From IMG/VR virus record IMGVR_UViG_3300013126_000174, positions 1-28,996 of that record: DNA of 28,996 nucleotides, one strand, 5' to 3'. The notes beneath the pieces were generated by a model. The model saw only the letters and a program-made list of their open reading frames with translations, searched no databases and had not been told where the DNA came from. Shown here piece by piece: positions 1 through 8,170 of the stretch (position 1 is its first letter; every line of letters starts with the position of its first letter). The position numbers were made by a program, and so were the translations under genes. This DNA is from a virus.

Positions 1-711
1 CATGGTCACAAAGTTCAAGTTGACGGTGAGTGGAAAACATTTGCATGTTTAAAACATGAAAAAGGTGAAGCATGTCCTTTCTGTGAGGCACGTGAAGAAT
101 TGTTGGCTACTGGTAAAGAGTCTGACAAAGAGTTGGCTAAAAAATATGCTGCTCGTAAAATGTATGTAGTAAAAGTAATTGACAGAGAACACGAAGATGA
201 AGGTGTTAAATTCTGGAGATTTAACCATGATTACAGAAAAGAAGGTGTATTTGATAAAATTCACGGTGTGTTAACAGCGTTGAAAACAAACAAAAACATC
301 ACTGATGCTGAAAATGGTCGTGACTTGTCAATCTCGATTAACAGAAACCAAAACAATGTTCCAGTTGTTTCTGCTATCGTAGCGTTGGATTCAACACCGT
401 TGAGTGAAGATTCTGAAAAATCTGCTGAGTGGTTGGCTGATGAAAGAACATGGGAAGATGTTTATTCAGTAAAATCTTATGATTATTTAGAAATAATCGT
501 TAAGGGTGGTATTCCAGTATGGGACAAAGATGAGAAAAAATATGTTGATAAAGAATCTTTAAATTCTGATTCAGCTACCTCATCTATGGAAGATGAAATA
601 ACATTAGGTGTTGAGAATGTAAAAGCTAATATACAAGCTGCTACAACAACAACTAAATCTGAACCAGTTGCTACATCTGATGAAGATGAAGACGATGACT
701 TACCGTTCTAA
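1..711 (+). CDS. 32: gp32-like single-stranded DNA-binding protein (5' partial)
   Basis: Coats single-stranded DNA during replication, recombination and repair. The frame is open from base 1, so the true start lies upstream; 236 residues are visible against about 300 in T4 gp32. Near the visible N-terminus is a likely zinc-binding cluster, CLKHEKGEACPFC (visible residues 16-28), resembling the gp32 zinc site. The following segment, MYVVKVIDREHEDEGVKFWR, matches the gp32 core strand pattern (T4: ILVVKD...EGKVFKYRF). The tail is acidic and ends DEDEDDDLPF, which is closer to the tip of bacterial SSB (DDDIPF) than to T4 gp32. It is followed by a terminator and then uvsX, a common T4-like neighbour. 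A TTG or ATG start at or after base 100 is unlikely because it would cut through the zinc site. The family call is firm; the partners of the tail are inferred. Confidence 0.88.
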   Translation, partial: HGHKVQVDGEWKTFACLKHEKGEACPFCEAREELLATGKESDKELAKKYAARKMYVVKVIDREHEDEGVKFWRFNHDYRKEGVFDKIHGVLTALKTNKNITDAENGRDLSISINRNQNNVPVVSAIVALDSTPLSEDSEKSAEWLADERTWEDVYSVKSYDYLEIIVKGGIPVWDKDEKKYVDKESLNSDSATSSMEDEITLGVENVKANIQAATTTTKSEPVATSDEDEDDDLPF

Positions 712-720
712 AAACTAAAC

Positions 721-750
721 AAAAGGGAGTGAGAAATTGCTCCCTTTTTG
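721..750 (+). terminator. Intrinsic terminator after the gp32-like gene
   Basis: A perfect 9-bp stem, AAAAGGGAG (721-729) with CTCCCTTTT (740-748), closes a 10-base loop. The stem ends in a T-run. It starts 9 bases after the stop codon and 34 bases before uvsX, so it probably ends or attenuates gp32 transcription. This would let the abundant gp32 be expressed separately from the downstream genes. Confidence 0.85.
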
Positions 751-783
751 TTCTAAAATAACAAGAGGTGTAATATTAACAAA

Positions 784-1878
784 ATGGCTAAAAAACCAAC
801 AAAAAGTATTGAGAAAAAAGAATTTAATTTAAGTGACTTTAAGAAAAATCAAGGTTTAGATTTTCAAATTAAAGAAAGAGATTTAGCATGGATTCCGTTA
901 TCTGAAGCATTTCATGATGCTGTGAAGGTACCTGGGATTCCTATTGGATATTTTACTAGTTTTAGAGGTTATTCAAATACTGGTAAATCAACAGCTATGT
1001 ATGAAGGTGTAGCTGGTTGTCAAAAATTAGGTATATTACCTATTATCTATGAAACAGAAGGAAACTGGAACTGGGACCACGCTAAAAAAATTGGGGTTCA
1101 GTTTGAAGAAGTTGTTGATGAAGAAACTGGTGAGATAAATTACGAGGGTGATTTTATTTTCTTACAAGGACCAGACTTAGTTAGAATGTATTCTTGTTAT
1201 GACCACCAACACAGTAAAATGACTAGTAAACCATTGAGATATGAACCAGTTGTTGAAGATATTTCATATCACATGAATACAATGTTAGATGCACAACAAG
1301 AAGATTTGTTACCTAGAGATGTTGCTTTCTTCTGGGATTCAGTAGGTTCTATTAACTGTTTCAAAGGTGCTACATCTAAAACTACTAATAATCAATGGAC
1401 TGCTGGTGCATTAGCAACATGTTTCAAATCATTAATTAATTATAGAATACCAGCATCAAGACGTGAAGATGCCAAATACACTGCAACGTTTGCTGTAGTA
1501 CAACAAATATGGTTAGATAATGAAAACAAAGTTATCAAACATAAAGGTGGTGAAGCATTCTTCTATTCCCCAAGACTTATTTTCCATTTCGGTGGTATTT
1601 TAACTCACTCAACTGAAAAGTTAAAAGCTACATTGAATGGTAATGAATATGAGTTTGGTGTTGAGACTAGAATTAGATGTGAAAAGAATCAAGTAAACGG
1701 TGTTGTACAAAAAGGTAAAATTGCATCGGTACCACATGGTTATGTAAGTCCAGATAAAATCAATGACTATACAAAACAATACAAAGAGTTTTTCAAAGAA
1801 CAATTGGAAACTGAATATGACGATTTTGAAATCGTAAAAGAAGAAGTAGGGTTAAGTAGAGAAGATATGTCTGCTTAA
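784..1878 (+). CDS. uvsX: UvsX/RecA-like recombinase
   Basis: An ATP-dependent strand-exchange protein that forms filaments on single-stranded DNA for recombination-dependent replication and repair. It has 364 residues (T4 UvsX has 391). The Walker A motif is GYSNTGKS (62-69), the glutamate-containing strand IIYETEG is at about 87-93, and Walker B is DVAFFWDS (179-186). A GGEAFFYSPRLIFHF segment (255-269) corresponds to the UvsX/RecA segment following the DNA-binding loop. The C-terminus is acidic, as in RecA and UvsX. The ATG at 784 is preceded by ATTAACAAA with no Shine-Dalgarno sequence. It lies between gp32 and a 5' nuclease, as expected for a T4-like recombination and replication cluster. 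Host-type RecA is less likely because of the length and the phage context. Confidence 0.9.
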   Translation: MAKKPTKSIEKKEFNLSDFKKNQGLDFQIKERDLAWIPLSEAFHDAVKVPGIPIGYFTSFRGYSNTGKSTAMYEGVAGCQKLGILPIIYETEGNWNWDHAKKIGVQFEEVVDEETGEINYEGDFIFLQGPDLVRMYSCYDHQHSKMTSKPLRYEPVVEDISYHMNTMLDAQQEDLLPRDVAFFWDSVGSINCFKGATSKTTNNQWTAGALATCFKSLINYRIPASRREDAKYTATFAVVQQIWLDNENKVIKHKGGEAFFYSPRLIFHFGGILTHSTEKLKATLNGNEYEFGVETRIRCEKNQVNGVVQKGKIASVPHGYVSPDKINDYTKQYKEFFKEQLETEYDDFEIVKEEVGLSREDMSA

Positions 1879-1907
1879 TTATTGTTTAACATTTAAAGTT
1901 TTATGCT

Positions 1908-2960
1908 GTGAATAAAAGACCACCAAAAAGCGGTGAAACAGTAAAAAAGATACAAAATACATTATTGGTTGACGGCAATGCTCTTTTTAAAAGGGCATTT
2001 GCTGGAGCCAAAGATGAATATAACTACAAAGGTGAATACGTAGGTGGGTTATATTCTTTCTTAACTACTGTAAGAAAATTACTTACTGAAGATTTATACC
2101 ATAGAGTGTATATATTTTGGGATGGTAAGTTAAGTGGTAGATTACGTTATGATATCTACGAACCATACAAAAGTGCCAGAGGAAAAGACTACAAGAATGG
2201 CACATATCCAATAGATGATGAAGAAATCAGACAAAGAGCTCTAATATGGGAGTATCTAAATGATTTATATGTAAGACAGTTAATTGATGAAGTTGTCGAA
2301 GGTGATGACTTTATAGGATATTATTGTCTAATTAAAAAACCAAATGAGAAAATCACCATTTGTACTAATGATAGGGATATGGCTCAACTTATTGATGATG
2401 ATGTAAGAATATATTATCTAGATAGAAAAGAATATGTTGACAAAACCAATTTTAATTTGTATTTTCGCTATAGGTTAGAAAACGCATGTTTGTTTAAAAT
2501 GTTGATTGGGGATAATTCAGATAGTATAAAAGGAATAAAAGGGTTGGGTGAAGAAACATTGTTTAATAACTTCCCAGAATTAATGGAACGAAAAGTTTCC
2601 TTAGAAGAATTTATCGAGTTAGCAAAAGAAAAACAAGCTGCTAGAATAGCTGAAAAGAAAAAACCACTTAAAGTATTAGATAACATAATTAATCGTGTTA
2701 CTGATGGTGTACAAGGCGAAAGGATTTATGAGATTAATGAAATGTTAATCAATCTAAGAAAACCTATGATGACAGAAGTAGCAATTAATAACCTACACGA
2801 ATTAATTGATGGTACATTGAATGATACTGGTAGAGAAATGAAAAACATCTATGAGTACATGAAAAGAGATGGTTTAAATAAAACAATTGGTGATGCTAGA
2901 TACCCAACGTATCTATTACCATTTAAAGAACTAATAAGTAGAGAAAATTTAATTTTTTAA
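1908..2960 (+). CDS. 5'-3' exonuclease / flap endonuclease (T4 RNase H type)
   Basis: A PIN/FEN-superfamily metal-dependent nuclease, expected to remove RNA primers and 5' flaps from lagging-strand fragments. The acidic active-site residues can be followed in order: LLVDGNALFKRAF (D22), YIFWDGKLSGRLRYD (D72), the EPYKSAR helical-arch segment (85-91), EGDD (131-134), CTNDRDMAQL (D155, D157) and IGDNSDSIKGIKGLGEET (D202, D205, then the helix-3-turn-helix DNA-binding loop). It has 350 residues; T4 RNase H has 305. The start is GTG at 1908. The nearby ATG at 1903 is in another frame and stops after two codons, and no in-frame ATG lies between the upstream stop and the GTG. The motifs resemble the 5' nuclease domain of DNA polymerase I, but no polymerase domain follows. 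Confidence 0.87.
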   Translation: MNKRPPKSGETVKKIQNTLLVDGNALFKRAFAGAKDEYNYKGEYVGGLYSFLTTVRKLLTEDLYHRVYIFWDGKLSGRLRYDIYEPYKSARGKDYKNGTYPIDDEEIRQRALIWEYLNDLYVRQLIDEVVEGDDFIGYYCLIKKPNEKITICTNDRDMAQLIDDDVRIYYLDRKEYVDKTNFNLYFRYRLENACLFKMLIGDNSDSIKGIKGLGEETLFNNFPELMERKVSLEEFIELAKEKQAARIAEKKKPLKVLDNIINRVTDGVQGERIYEINEMLINLRKPMMTEVAINNLHELIDGTLNDTGREMKNIYEYMKRDGLNKTIGDARYPTYLLPFKELISRENLIF

Positions 2961-2976
2961 CAATTTAATACATAAA

Positions 2977-3477
2977 ATGATGAGCACAAAAAATGAAAAC
3001 CAAGCCACATCAACTAATAGAGTTGAAGAGCAAAGATTCGAATTCATTCTGTACATTAATGACCACATTATTTGTCAGAGGTATTTTAACATTCGTGATT
3101 ACAACGATGATGTAATTAACTCTTATGAGATAAAAGAGTTAATGGATAACATTGCTGGAATGAACAATGATGATTTCGGTAAATTAGGTATTATACCTAA
3201 GTATTTGAAAGATAAATCAATCGATTATCTATGGGATAATTATAATCCTTATTTTGTTCAAAAAGAAGAAACAGCTAAAAACATTTTTGACAAAATAGAT
3301 AACTTTCAATTTGAAATTAAAGTTGACAAAGTGACAGTTGGAAAGAGCCAGTTCTGTGGTAATTACTTTCCACCAAAGGTTAGATACGCTGTTGATGTTA
3401 GAGAAATCATACCATCAATCATGAATGAAATAAGACAATTTTTCAGTCAAAAAAAATATACAATGGTTGGTGCTTAA
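2977..3477 (+). CDS. Uncharacterised protein in the replication cluster
   Basis: A 166-residue protein that I do not recognise. It has no signal peptide or membrane segment and is rich in Asp, Asn and Ile. It alternates predicted strands (FEFILYINDHIICQRYFNIR, about 22-41) with an acidic helical middle, and ends in another strand/helix unit (VRYAVDVREIIPSIMNEIRQ). Two adjacent ATGs (2977 and 2980) could both start it; the first is annotated. It lies 16 bases after the 5' nuclease and 54 bases before the helicase, so a role as a replication accessory is plausible from position only. In T4 the equivalent neighbourhood holds the helicase loader gp59 and late-transcription factor gp33, but I see no motif that supports either. 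The last codons fall within a hairpin (3463-3487). Confidence 0.75.
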   Translation: MMSTKNENQATSTNRVEEQRFEFILYINDHIICQRYFNIRDYNDDVINSYEIKELMDNIAGMNNDDFGKLGIIPKYLKDKSIDYLWDNYNPYFVQKEETAKNIFDKIDNFQFEIKVDKVTVGKSQFCGNYFPPKVRYAVDVREIIPSIMNEIRQFFSQKKYTMVGA

Positions 3478-3498
3478 TGCCAACCATTCTATATTTAT
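3463..3498 (+). terminator. Hairpin spanning the stop codon, possible terminator
   Basis: A perfect 8-bp inverted repeat, ATGGTTGG (3463-3470) with CCAACCAT (3480-3487), has a 9-base loop that contains the TAA stop. It is followed by TCTATATTTATT, which is T-rich but not a pure T-run. It could terminate weakly or act as a 3'-end stabiliser before the helicase gene. Confidence 0.4.
3490..3498 (+). promoter_or_regulatory. TATATTTAT motif upstream of the helicase gene
   Basis: The nonamer TATATTTAT follows the preceding hairpin and lies 42 bases (start to ATG) before the helicase. The same core occurs in the other larger gaps at 8178, 10567 and 27534. A TTGG sits 20 bases upstream, compatible with a Bacteroidetes-type -33 element, but this is not shared by the other copies. 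In such AT-rich DNA the motif may be chance. Confidence 0.25.
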
Positions 3499-3531
3499 TA
3501 TAACAAAGTTTTTAAAAAAGTATTAACATAA

Positions 3532-4950
3532 ATGGCAAAGATTGACAAAAATAGTTTAGGGTATTTAGGGCACGATTATCAAACAAGATTGATAGCCCAA
3601 ATTTTAACAGATAGAAAATTCGCAAATAACATTATTGATATAATTGACCCTAATTATTTTGAAGACCCTTATTTAAGAGTTGTTGCTGCAACTATTAAAG
3701 ATGCCAAAGCAAAAGATGATGTGATACCAGATGTTGGTAGTTTAGAGTTTAGATTGTTAGAAGATGTTTCTGATGACATTCAAAGAAAATATACTATCAG
3801 TCAACTTAGAAAGATTCAAGAAGCTGATTTAAATGACACGATAAAAATACAAGACTTAGCCATGAAGTTTTGTAAAACTCAAGAACTTAAAAAAGCTAAT
3901 GCTGAAATAAGTAAAATAATCAACAAAGGTAATATTGAAGATTACGAACAATGTGAAGCTATTTTACGTAAAGCACTTGAACGTGGTGACAACAAAGACG
4001 ATGGTATGGATATTTTCGATAACATCAGTAGTGTTTTGGATGAGGATTTCAGAAAACCAATTAGAACTGGAATTAAAGGGTTGGATGAGATAATGGATGG
4101 TGGTTTAGCTAAAGGTGAATTAGCTGTTATATTAGCACCTTTTGGTGTTGGTAAGACAACAATGGTAACAAAGTTAGCGAACACTGCCATGAATGACGGA
4201 AATAAAGTTTTACAGATATTTTTTGAGGATAATCCAAAAGTTATTCAAAGAAAACATTTAGCTTGTTGGTCTGGGTTTGATTTAAATGAATTAGCCAGTC
4301 ACAAGGAAGAATTAGAAGAAATGTCTAGAGAGATGTCTAAAGGTAAAGGTAGTTTGAAACTTAAAAAGTTTTCAAGTGATGGAACAACTATACCAGTAAT
4401 TAGACAGTATATCAGAAAGTTGATAGCTCAAGGTTGGAAACCAGATATTGTTTTATTAGATTACATTGATTGTGTAGAACCATCTAAAAGATATGACGAT
4501 GCTAACGTAGGTGAGGGTAGCGTTATGAGACAGTTTGAAGCTATGTTAGCTGAATTGGATATTGCTGGATGGACTGCTATTCAAGGTAATAGAAGTTCGA
4601 TTAAAGCTGATGTAGTTGAAGCTGACCAAATGGGTGGTTCAATTAAAAAAGCACAAATCGCACATTTCGTAGTTTCAATTGCAAAAACATTAGACCAAAA
4701 AGAGGCTGGTACTGCTACAATGGCGATTTTAAAGTCACGTTTTGGTAAATCTGGGGTTATTTATGAAAACATCATATTTGATAATGCTAAAATTCAAATT
4801 GATATGGGTCAAAGTAACGGTGCAAGAACGTATAGTGAGCATAAGCAAGACAAAGAAGTGTCTGGACAAAAAAGAGTGAATGAAGTTTTAAGTGCTGCTC
4901 AACAAAGAAATGCAGTATTAAATGCCTTAACTGTTCCAAAGGCAGAGTAA
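3532..4950 (+). CDS. 41: Replicative DNA helicase, gp41/DnaB type
   Basis: A hexameric 5'-3' fork helicase driven by ATP hydrolysis. It has 472 residues, close to T4 gp41 (475). The N-terminal helical domain (about 5-150) begins with the DnaB-like GYLGHDYQTRLIAQIL. The RecA-like C-terminal domain opens with TGIKGLDEIMDGGLAKGEL (179-197), followed by Walker A LAPFGVGKTT (201-210), the catalytic glutamate in IFFEDN (E232) and Walker B DIVLLDYID (about 305-313). The late QGNRSS and KSRFGKSG segments resemble the DnaB H4 loop and arginine-finger regions. No primase is fused to it and none is visible in the window. nrdB follows after 23 bases. The main alternative, a KaiC/RadA-like ATPase, is disfavoured by the DnaB-like N-terminal domain and the genomic context. 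Confidence 0.9.
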   Translation: MAKIDKNSLGYLGHDYQTRLIAQILTDRKFANNIIDIIDPNYFEDPYLRVVAATIKDAKAKDDVIPDVGSLEFRLLEDVSDDIQRKYTISQLRKIQEADLNDTIKIQDLAMKFCKTQELKKANAEISKIINKGNIEDYEQCEAILRKALERGDNKDDGMDIFDNISSVLDEDFRKPIRTGIKGLDEIMDGGLAKGELAVILAPFGVGKTTMVTKLANTAMNDGNKVLQIFFEDNPKVIQRKHLACWSGFDLNELASHKEELEEMSREMSKGKGSLKLKKFSSDGTTIPVIRQYIRKLIAQGWKPDIVLLDYIDCVEPSKRYDDANVGEGSVMRQFEAMLAELDIAGWTAIQGNRSSIKADVVEADQMGGSIKKAQIAHFVVSIAKTLDQKEAGTATMAILKSRFGKSGVIYENIIFDNAKIQIDMGQSNGARTYSEHKQDKEVSGQKRVNEVLSAAQQRNAVLNALTVPKAE

Positions 4951-4973
4951 TAACAACTAATAAAATAAAAAAC

Positions 4974-5927
4974 ATGTATTTAAAAGATAAAACATTAAGT
5001 AAAAGGTATTCTATTTTCCCAGTGATTCACAATGATTTGTGGGAGGATTACAAAAAAGCTGAGGCTCAAACATGGGTTGCTGAGGAACCAGATTTGTCTA
5101 AAGATAAATTTGATGAATTAAAAGAAGAAGAAAAAATTTATTTAAAAAACATTTTAGCATTCTTCGCTATTTCGGATGGTTTGGTAATTGAGAATCTAGC
5201 TAACAATTTCCAAAGAGAAGTTGAAATATTAGAAGCACAGTACTTCTACGGTCACCAAACATTCATTGAGCAAGTTCATGCTAATGGATATTCTTTATTG
5301 ATTGAAACTTATATCAAAGATTTGATTGAGAAAGATGCACTATTCAACGCAATGGAATCAAACCAAGCTGTTGCTAAGAAAGCCGCTTGGGCTGAGAATT
5401 GGATACAACATCCATCTTTCCCACATAGATTATTAGCTTTTGCTTGTGTTGAGGGAATTTCATTTGCTAGTGTGTTCGCTGGTGTATTCTGGTATAGAAG
5501 TAGAAATAAGATGCCTGGACTTGCAGCGATGAATGAATTAATTTTACGTGATGAAACATTCCACTATGAGTTTGCGCTGAAGTTATACAAAACTTATCTT
5601 AAAGATGAATACAAATTATCTAAAGATGAAATTAGAAAAATAGTTTTAGGTTGTTATGAAATTGAAAAAGTTTTCATAGAAGAAAGCATGCCAGAAGGTC
5701 TTCAAGGGTTAACAAAACAAGATATGATTAAATACGTTCAATATGTTACTGATATTGTATTGAATGATTTTAATTGTCCAGTTGAGTTTAACGTAAGAAA
5801 CCCACTAGAATATATGTCTAGAATTGGTTTATCTTCAAAAAATAACTTTTTTGAGAAGAGAGAGGGAGAATATACCAGAGTTGAAATTCCAACAACAATA
5901 GATGGTATGTTTGATGAAGAATTTTAA
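4974..5927 (+). CDS. nrdB: Ribonucleotide reductase class Ia small subunit (beta)
   Basis: Carries the di-iron tyrosyl radical used by NrdA to reduce ribonucleotides. All expected ligands are visible: D68 (AISDGLVIEN), E99 and H102 (IEQVH), E160 (CVEGISFAS), E194 and H197 (RDETFHYEF). The radical tyrosine is Y106 in GYSLLIETYI. The C-terminus TTIDGMFDEEF is the flexible acidic tail that docks on NrdA. At 317 residues it is slightly shorter than E. coli NrdB (376). nrdA begins 12 bases downstream, so the two are very likely co-transcribed and co-expressed. The order is nrdB-nrdA, whereas T4 has nrdA-nrdB. The enzyme looks intact and functional. Confidence 0.95.
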   Translation: MYLKDKTLSKRYSIFPVIHNDLWEDYKKAEAQTWVAEEPDLSKDKFDELKEEEKIYLKNILAFFAISDGLVIENLANNFQREVEILEAQYFYGHQTFIEQVHANGYSLLIETYIKDLIEKDALFNAMESNQAVAKKAAWAENWIQHPSFPHRLLAFACVEGISFASVFAGVFWYRSRNKMPGLAAMNELILRDETFHYEFALKLYKTYLKDEYKLSKDEIRKIVLGCYEIEKVFIEESMPEGLQGLTKQDMIKYVQYVTDIVLNDFNCPVEFNVRNPLEYMSRIGLSSKNNFFEKREGEYTRVEIPTTIDGMFDEEF

Positions 5928-5939
5928 ACAATATAAATT

Positions 5940-8093
5940 ATGAGAATAGTAAAAAGAGATAAATCGACACAAGCGTTTACGCCTAATAAAATTTTAACAA
6001 GAATCAAAACACAAGCAAAAGGACTTAAAGTAGATTCTGACACATTGTTTCAAGAAGTTATTCCGTTGATTAGTGATAATATCACAACAACGGAAATTGA
6101 TGAAATAATTGCGTTTAAAGCAGCAGATAAAGTAATTCAACATCCAGACTATTCATTACTAGGTGGTAGAATACTTTTATCAAGACAATCTAAATTAATT
6201 GGTAAAGAATTACAACCAGTTGATTTAACATATGATTTCTTTGCTGCAACAACTTTCCTTTCAAAATATTCATTAAAAGATGATAAAAAAATGGCGACTG
6301 AATTACCATCATGTATGTATAACCGTGTATCTGGTTATTTACACGATGATAATGAAGAAGACAGAATTGAATTATTGGATGAAGTAACAACAAAACGTGG
6401 CAACTTTGCGACACCGACATACACAAATGCTGGTGTACCAGAAAGAAACGGTATGATTTCATGTAACTTAACTCATTTAGAGGAAGATTCATTTGAAGGA
6501 ATTGAAGAAACACTTACAAAAATTTCTGCGGCATCAAAAGAAGGTTCTGGTATTGGATTATTAATTGACCCATTACGTAGTAAAGATAGTCTTGTTGAAT
6601 CGTTCAAAGGTAACGCTGGTGGTGTTATTCGTTTGGCTGATATGGTTCAATCCAAAATGAGATTTTATAAACAAGGTTCTCGTTCTGGGAGTTGTGCATT
6701 GTATTTGTCTGTATGGCATAGAGATATTCTAGATTTCTTAGAATTGACATTACCAATTGGTGACGAACAATTAAGAACCAGAGATTTGTTCACTTCGGTA
6801 GTTATCAATGATTTATTTATGGAGAAATTACAAAACAATGAAGATTGGTATACGTTTTGTCCTAATGAAATTAAAAAAGCTGGGTTAAAACCACTTTATG
6901 ATTTACATGGTGAAGAGTTTGTTGCTGAATATTATAAAGCTGTTGAATTAGGTTTAGGTAAAAAAGTTAGTCCTAAAAGTATCTTTGATGCGATTATAAA
7001 ATCACAAGTTGAAAGTGGTAAACCTTATGTGATGTTTAAAGATAACGCTAACAAAAATAACATGCAAAGAAACATAGGTATTATCAAACAAAGTAATCTT
7101 TGTATTGAAGTATTCCAAGCATCAAGACCACAATACACACCACAATGTACGCTGGCTTCTGTTAACCTTTCAGAACACTCTACACTAGAAACTATAGCTA
7201 AGACAACAAAAGTTCTTGTAAAGGCTTTAAATAAGGTGATAGATAAAAACAAATGGTCTGACGATTGGAGTAAAGCTGCTGGTGAAGACCAAAGAGCCTT
7301 GGCTATTGGTGTTGCTGGTATGGCTGATTTCTTTGCTAAAAAGAAAATAGCTTATGAGTCTGAAGAAGCTAAACAATGGAATAAAGATATCTTTGAAACA
7401 ATGTATAAAGCTGCTGTTGAAGAATCTATGGGATTAGCTATTGAGCAAGGTAGAAACTATCCAGCATGGGAAGGAAGCCCATATTCAGAAGGTAAAACTT
7501 ATATTGAAGGATGGTCACCACTACCAGAAGGTCAACCAATACCAATGTTAAATAGTTTATTATTAGCACTTATGCCAACTGCTTCGTCTGCTATTTTGTT
7601 AGGTGTGTTTGAATCATTTGAACCAGTTACATCTAACTTATTTACAAGACGTGTTGGACAAGGTGAATTCTTAATTGTTAATAAACATTTGGTAAATGAA
7701 TTATTGGATTTAGACTTATGGGATAGCGATATGATTGATAAAGTAATTGCTAATCAAGGTAGCATTCAAAACATTATGGAAATTCCAGAAGATATAAGAT
7801 TTAGATATAAGGATGTTTGGGAGATACCACAAAGAGTTTTATTAGATTTGTCAATTATTAGAAATAAATACGTTGACCAATCACAATCATTAAATGTATA
7901 CCATTCAGATGCTAAGTATGCTAAAATAGCTTCAGCACTAATGTATGCTTGGAAAGGTGGTTTAAAAACTGGTGTTTATTATACTAGAACAAAATCTAAA
8001 TTAGATGCTAACAAAAAACTAGCTAGTAGTCAAGTAGTACAAGTTGAAAAACCTAAAGACAGTCAATTTGAATGTTTTGGTTGTTCTGCTTAA
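5940..8093 (+). CDS. nrdA: Ribonucleotide reductase class Ia large subunit (alpha)
   Basis: The catalytic subunit, which makes deoxyribonucleoside diphosphates. It has 717 residues (E. coli has 761). The N-terminal VKRDKSTQAFTPNKIL is an ATP-cone-like allosteric region. Catalytic residues can be assigned: C175 (GMISCNLTH) and C403 (CTLASVNL) as the redox pair, and N386, C388 and E390 in SNLCIEV as the active-site set with the thiyl cysteine. Y680-Y681 (GVYYTRT) is the radical-transfer pair from NrdB. The C-terminal CFGC (712-715) is the cysteine pair reloaded by thioredoxin or glutaredoxin. The frame is uninterrupted, with no intron or intein, although phage nrd genes often carry them. A strong terminator follows. 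Confidence 0.95.
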   Translation: MRIVKRDKSTQAFTPNKILTRIKTQAKGLKVDSDTLFQEVIPLISDNITTTEIDEIIAFKAADKVIQHPDYSLLGGRILLSRQSKLIGKELQPVDLTYDFFAATTFLSKYSLKDDKKMATELPSCMYNRVSGYLHDDNEEDRIELLDEVTTKRGNFATPTYTNAGVPERNGMISCNLTHLEEDSFEGIEETLTKISAASKEGSGIGLLIDPLRSKDSLVESFKGNAGGVIRLADMVQSKMRFYKQGSRSGSCALYLSVWHRDILDFLELTLPIGDEQLRTRDLFTSVVINDLFMEKLQNNEDWYTFCPNEIKKAGLKPLYDLHGEEFVAEYYKAVELGLGKKVSPKSIFDAIIKSQVESGKPYVMFKDNANKNNMQRNIGIIKQSNLCIEVFQASRPQYTPQCTLASVNLSEHSTLETIAKTTKVLVKALNKVIDKNKWSDDWSKAAGEDQRALAIGVAGMADFFAKKKIAYESEEAKQWNKDIFETMYKAAVEESMGLAIEQGRNYPAWEGSPYSEGKTYIEGWSPLPEGQPIPMLNSLLLALMPTASSAILLGVFESFEPVTSNLFTRRVGQGEFLIVNKHLVNELLDLDLWDSDMIDKVIANQGSIQNIMEIPEDIRFRYKDVWEIPQRVLLDLSIIRNKYVDQSQSLNVYHSDAKYAKIASALMYAWKGGLKTGVYYTRTKSKLDANKKLASSQVVQVEKPKDSQFECFGCSA

Positions 8094-8112
8094 AATAACA
8101 ATAAAATTAAAT

Positions 8113-8145
8113 AAAAAGGGGTTTTTACAGACCCCTTTTTTTATT
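8113..8145 (+). terminator. Intrinsic terminator after nrdA
   Basis: A perfect 10-bp stem, AAAAAGGGGT (8113-8122) with ACCCCTTTTT (8131-8140), has an 8-base loop and continues into a T-run. It separates the replication/nucleotide module from the baseplate module, so it is the probable end of the early or middle transcription unit. Confidence 0.9.
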
Positions 8146-8170
8146 TGCCATATTTACTTATAAAAATATT

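Noticed and set aside
100-711. Complete small gene starting at TTG 100
   Set aside because: The same frame is open back to base 1 and the upstream part encodes the gp32-like zinc cluster, so the gene is truncated by the window edge.
6190-6513. 107-codon open frame on the - strand within nrdA
   Set aside because: nrdA is intact through this region with catalytic motifs on both sides; the antisense product has no recognisable feature.
5940-8093. Possible intron or intein in nrdA
   Set aside because: The reading frame runs without a break, conserved residues appear in order, and the length (717) is normal for the family.
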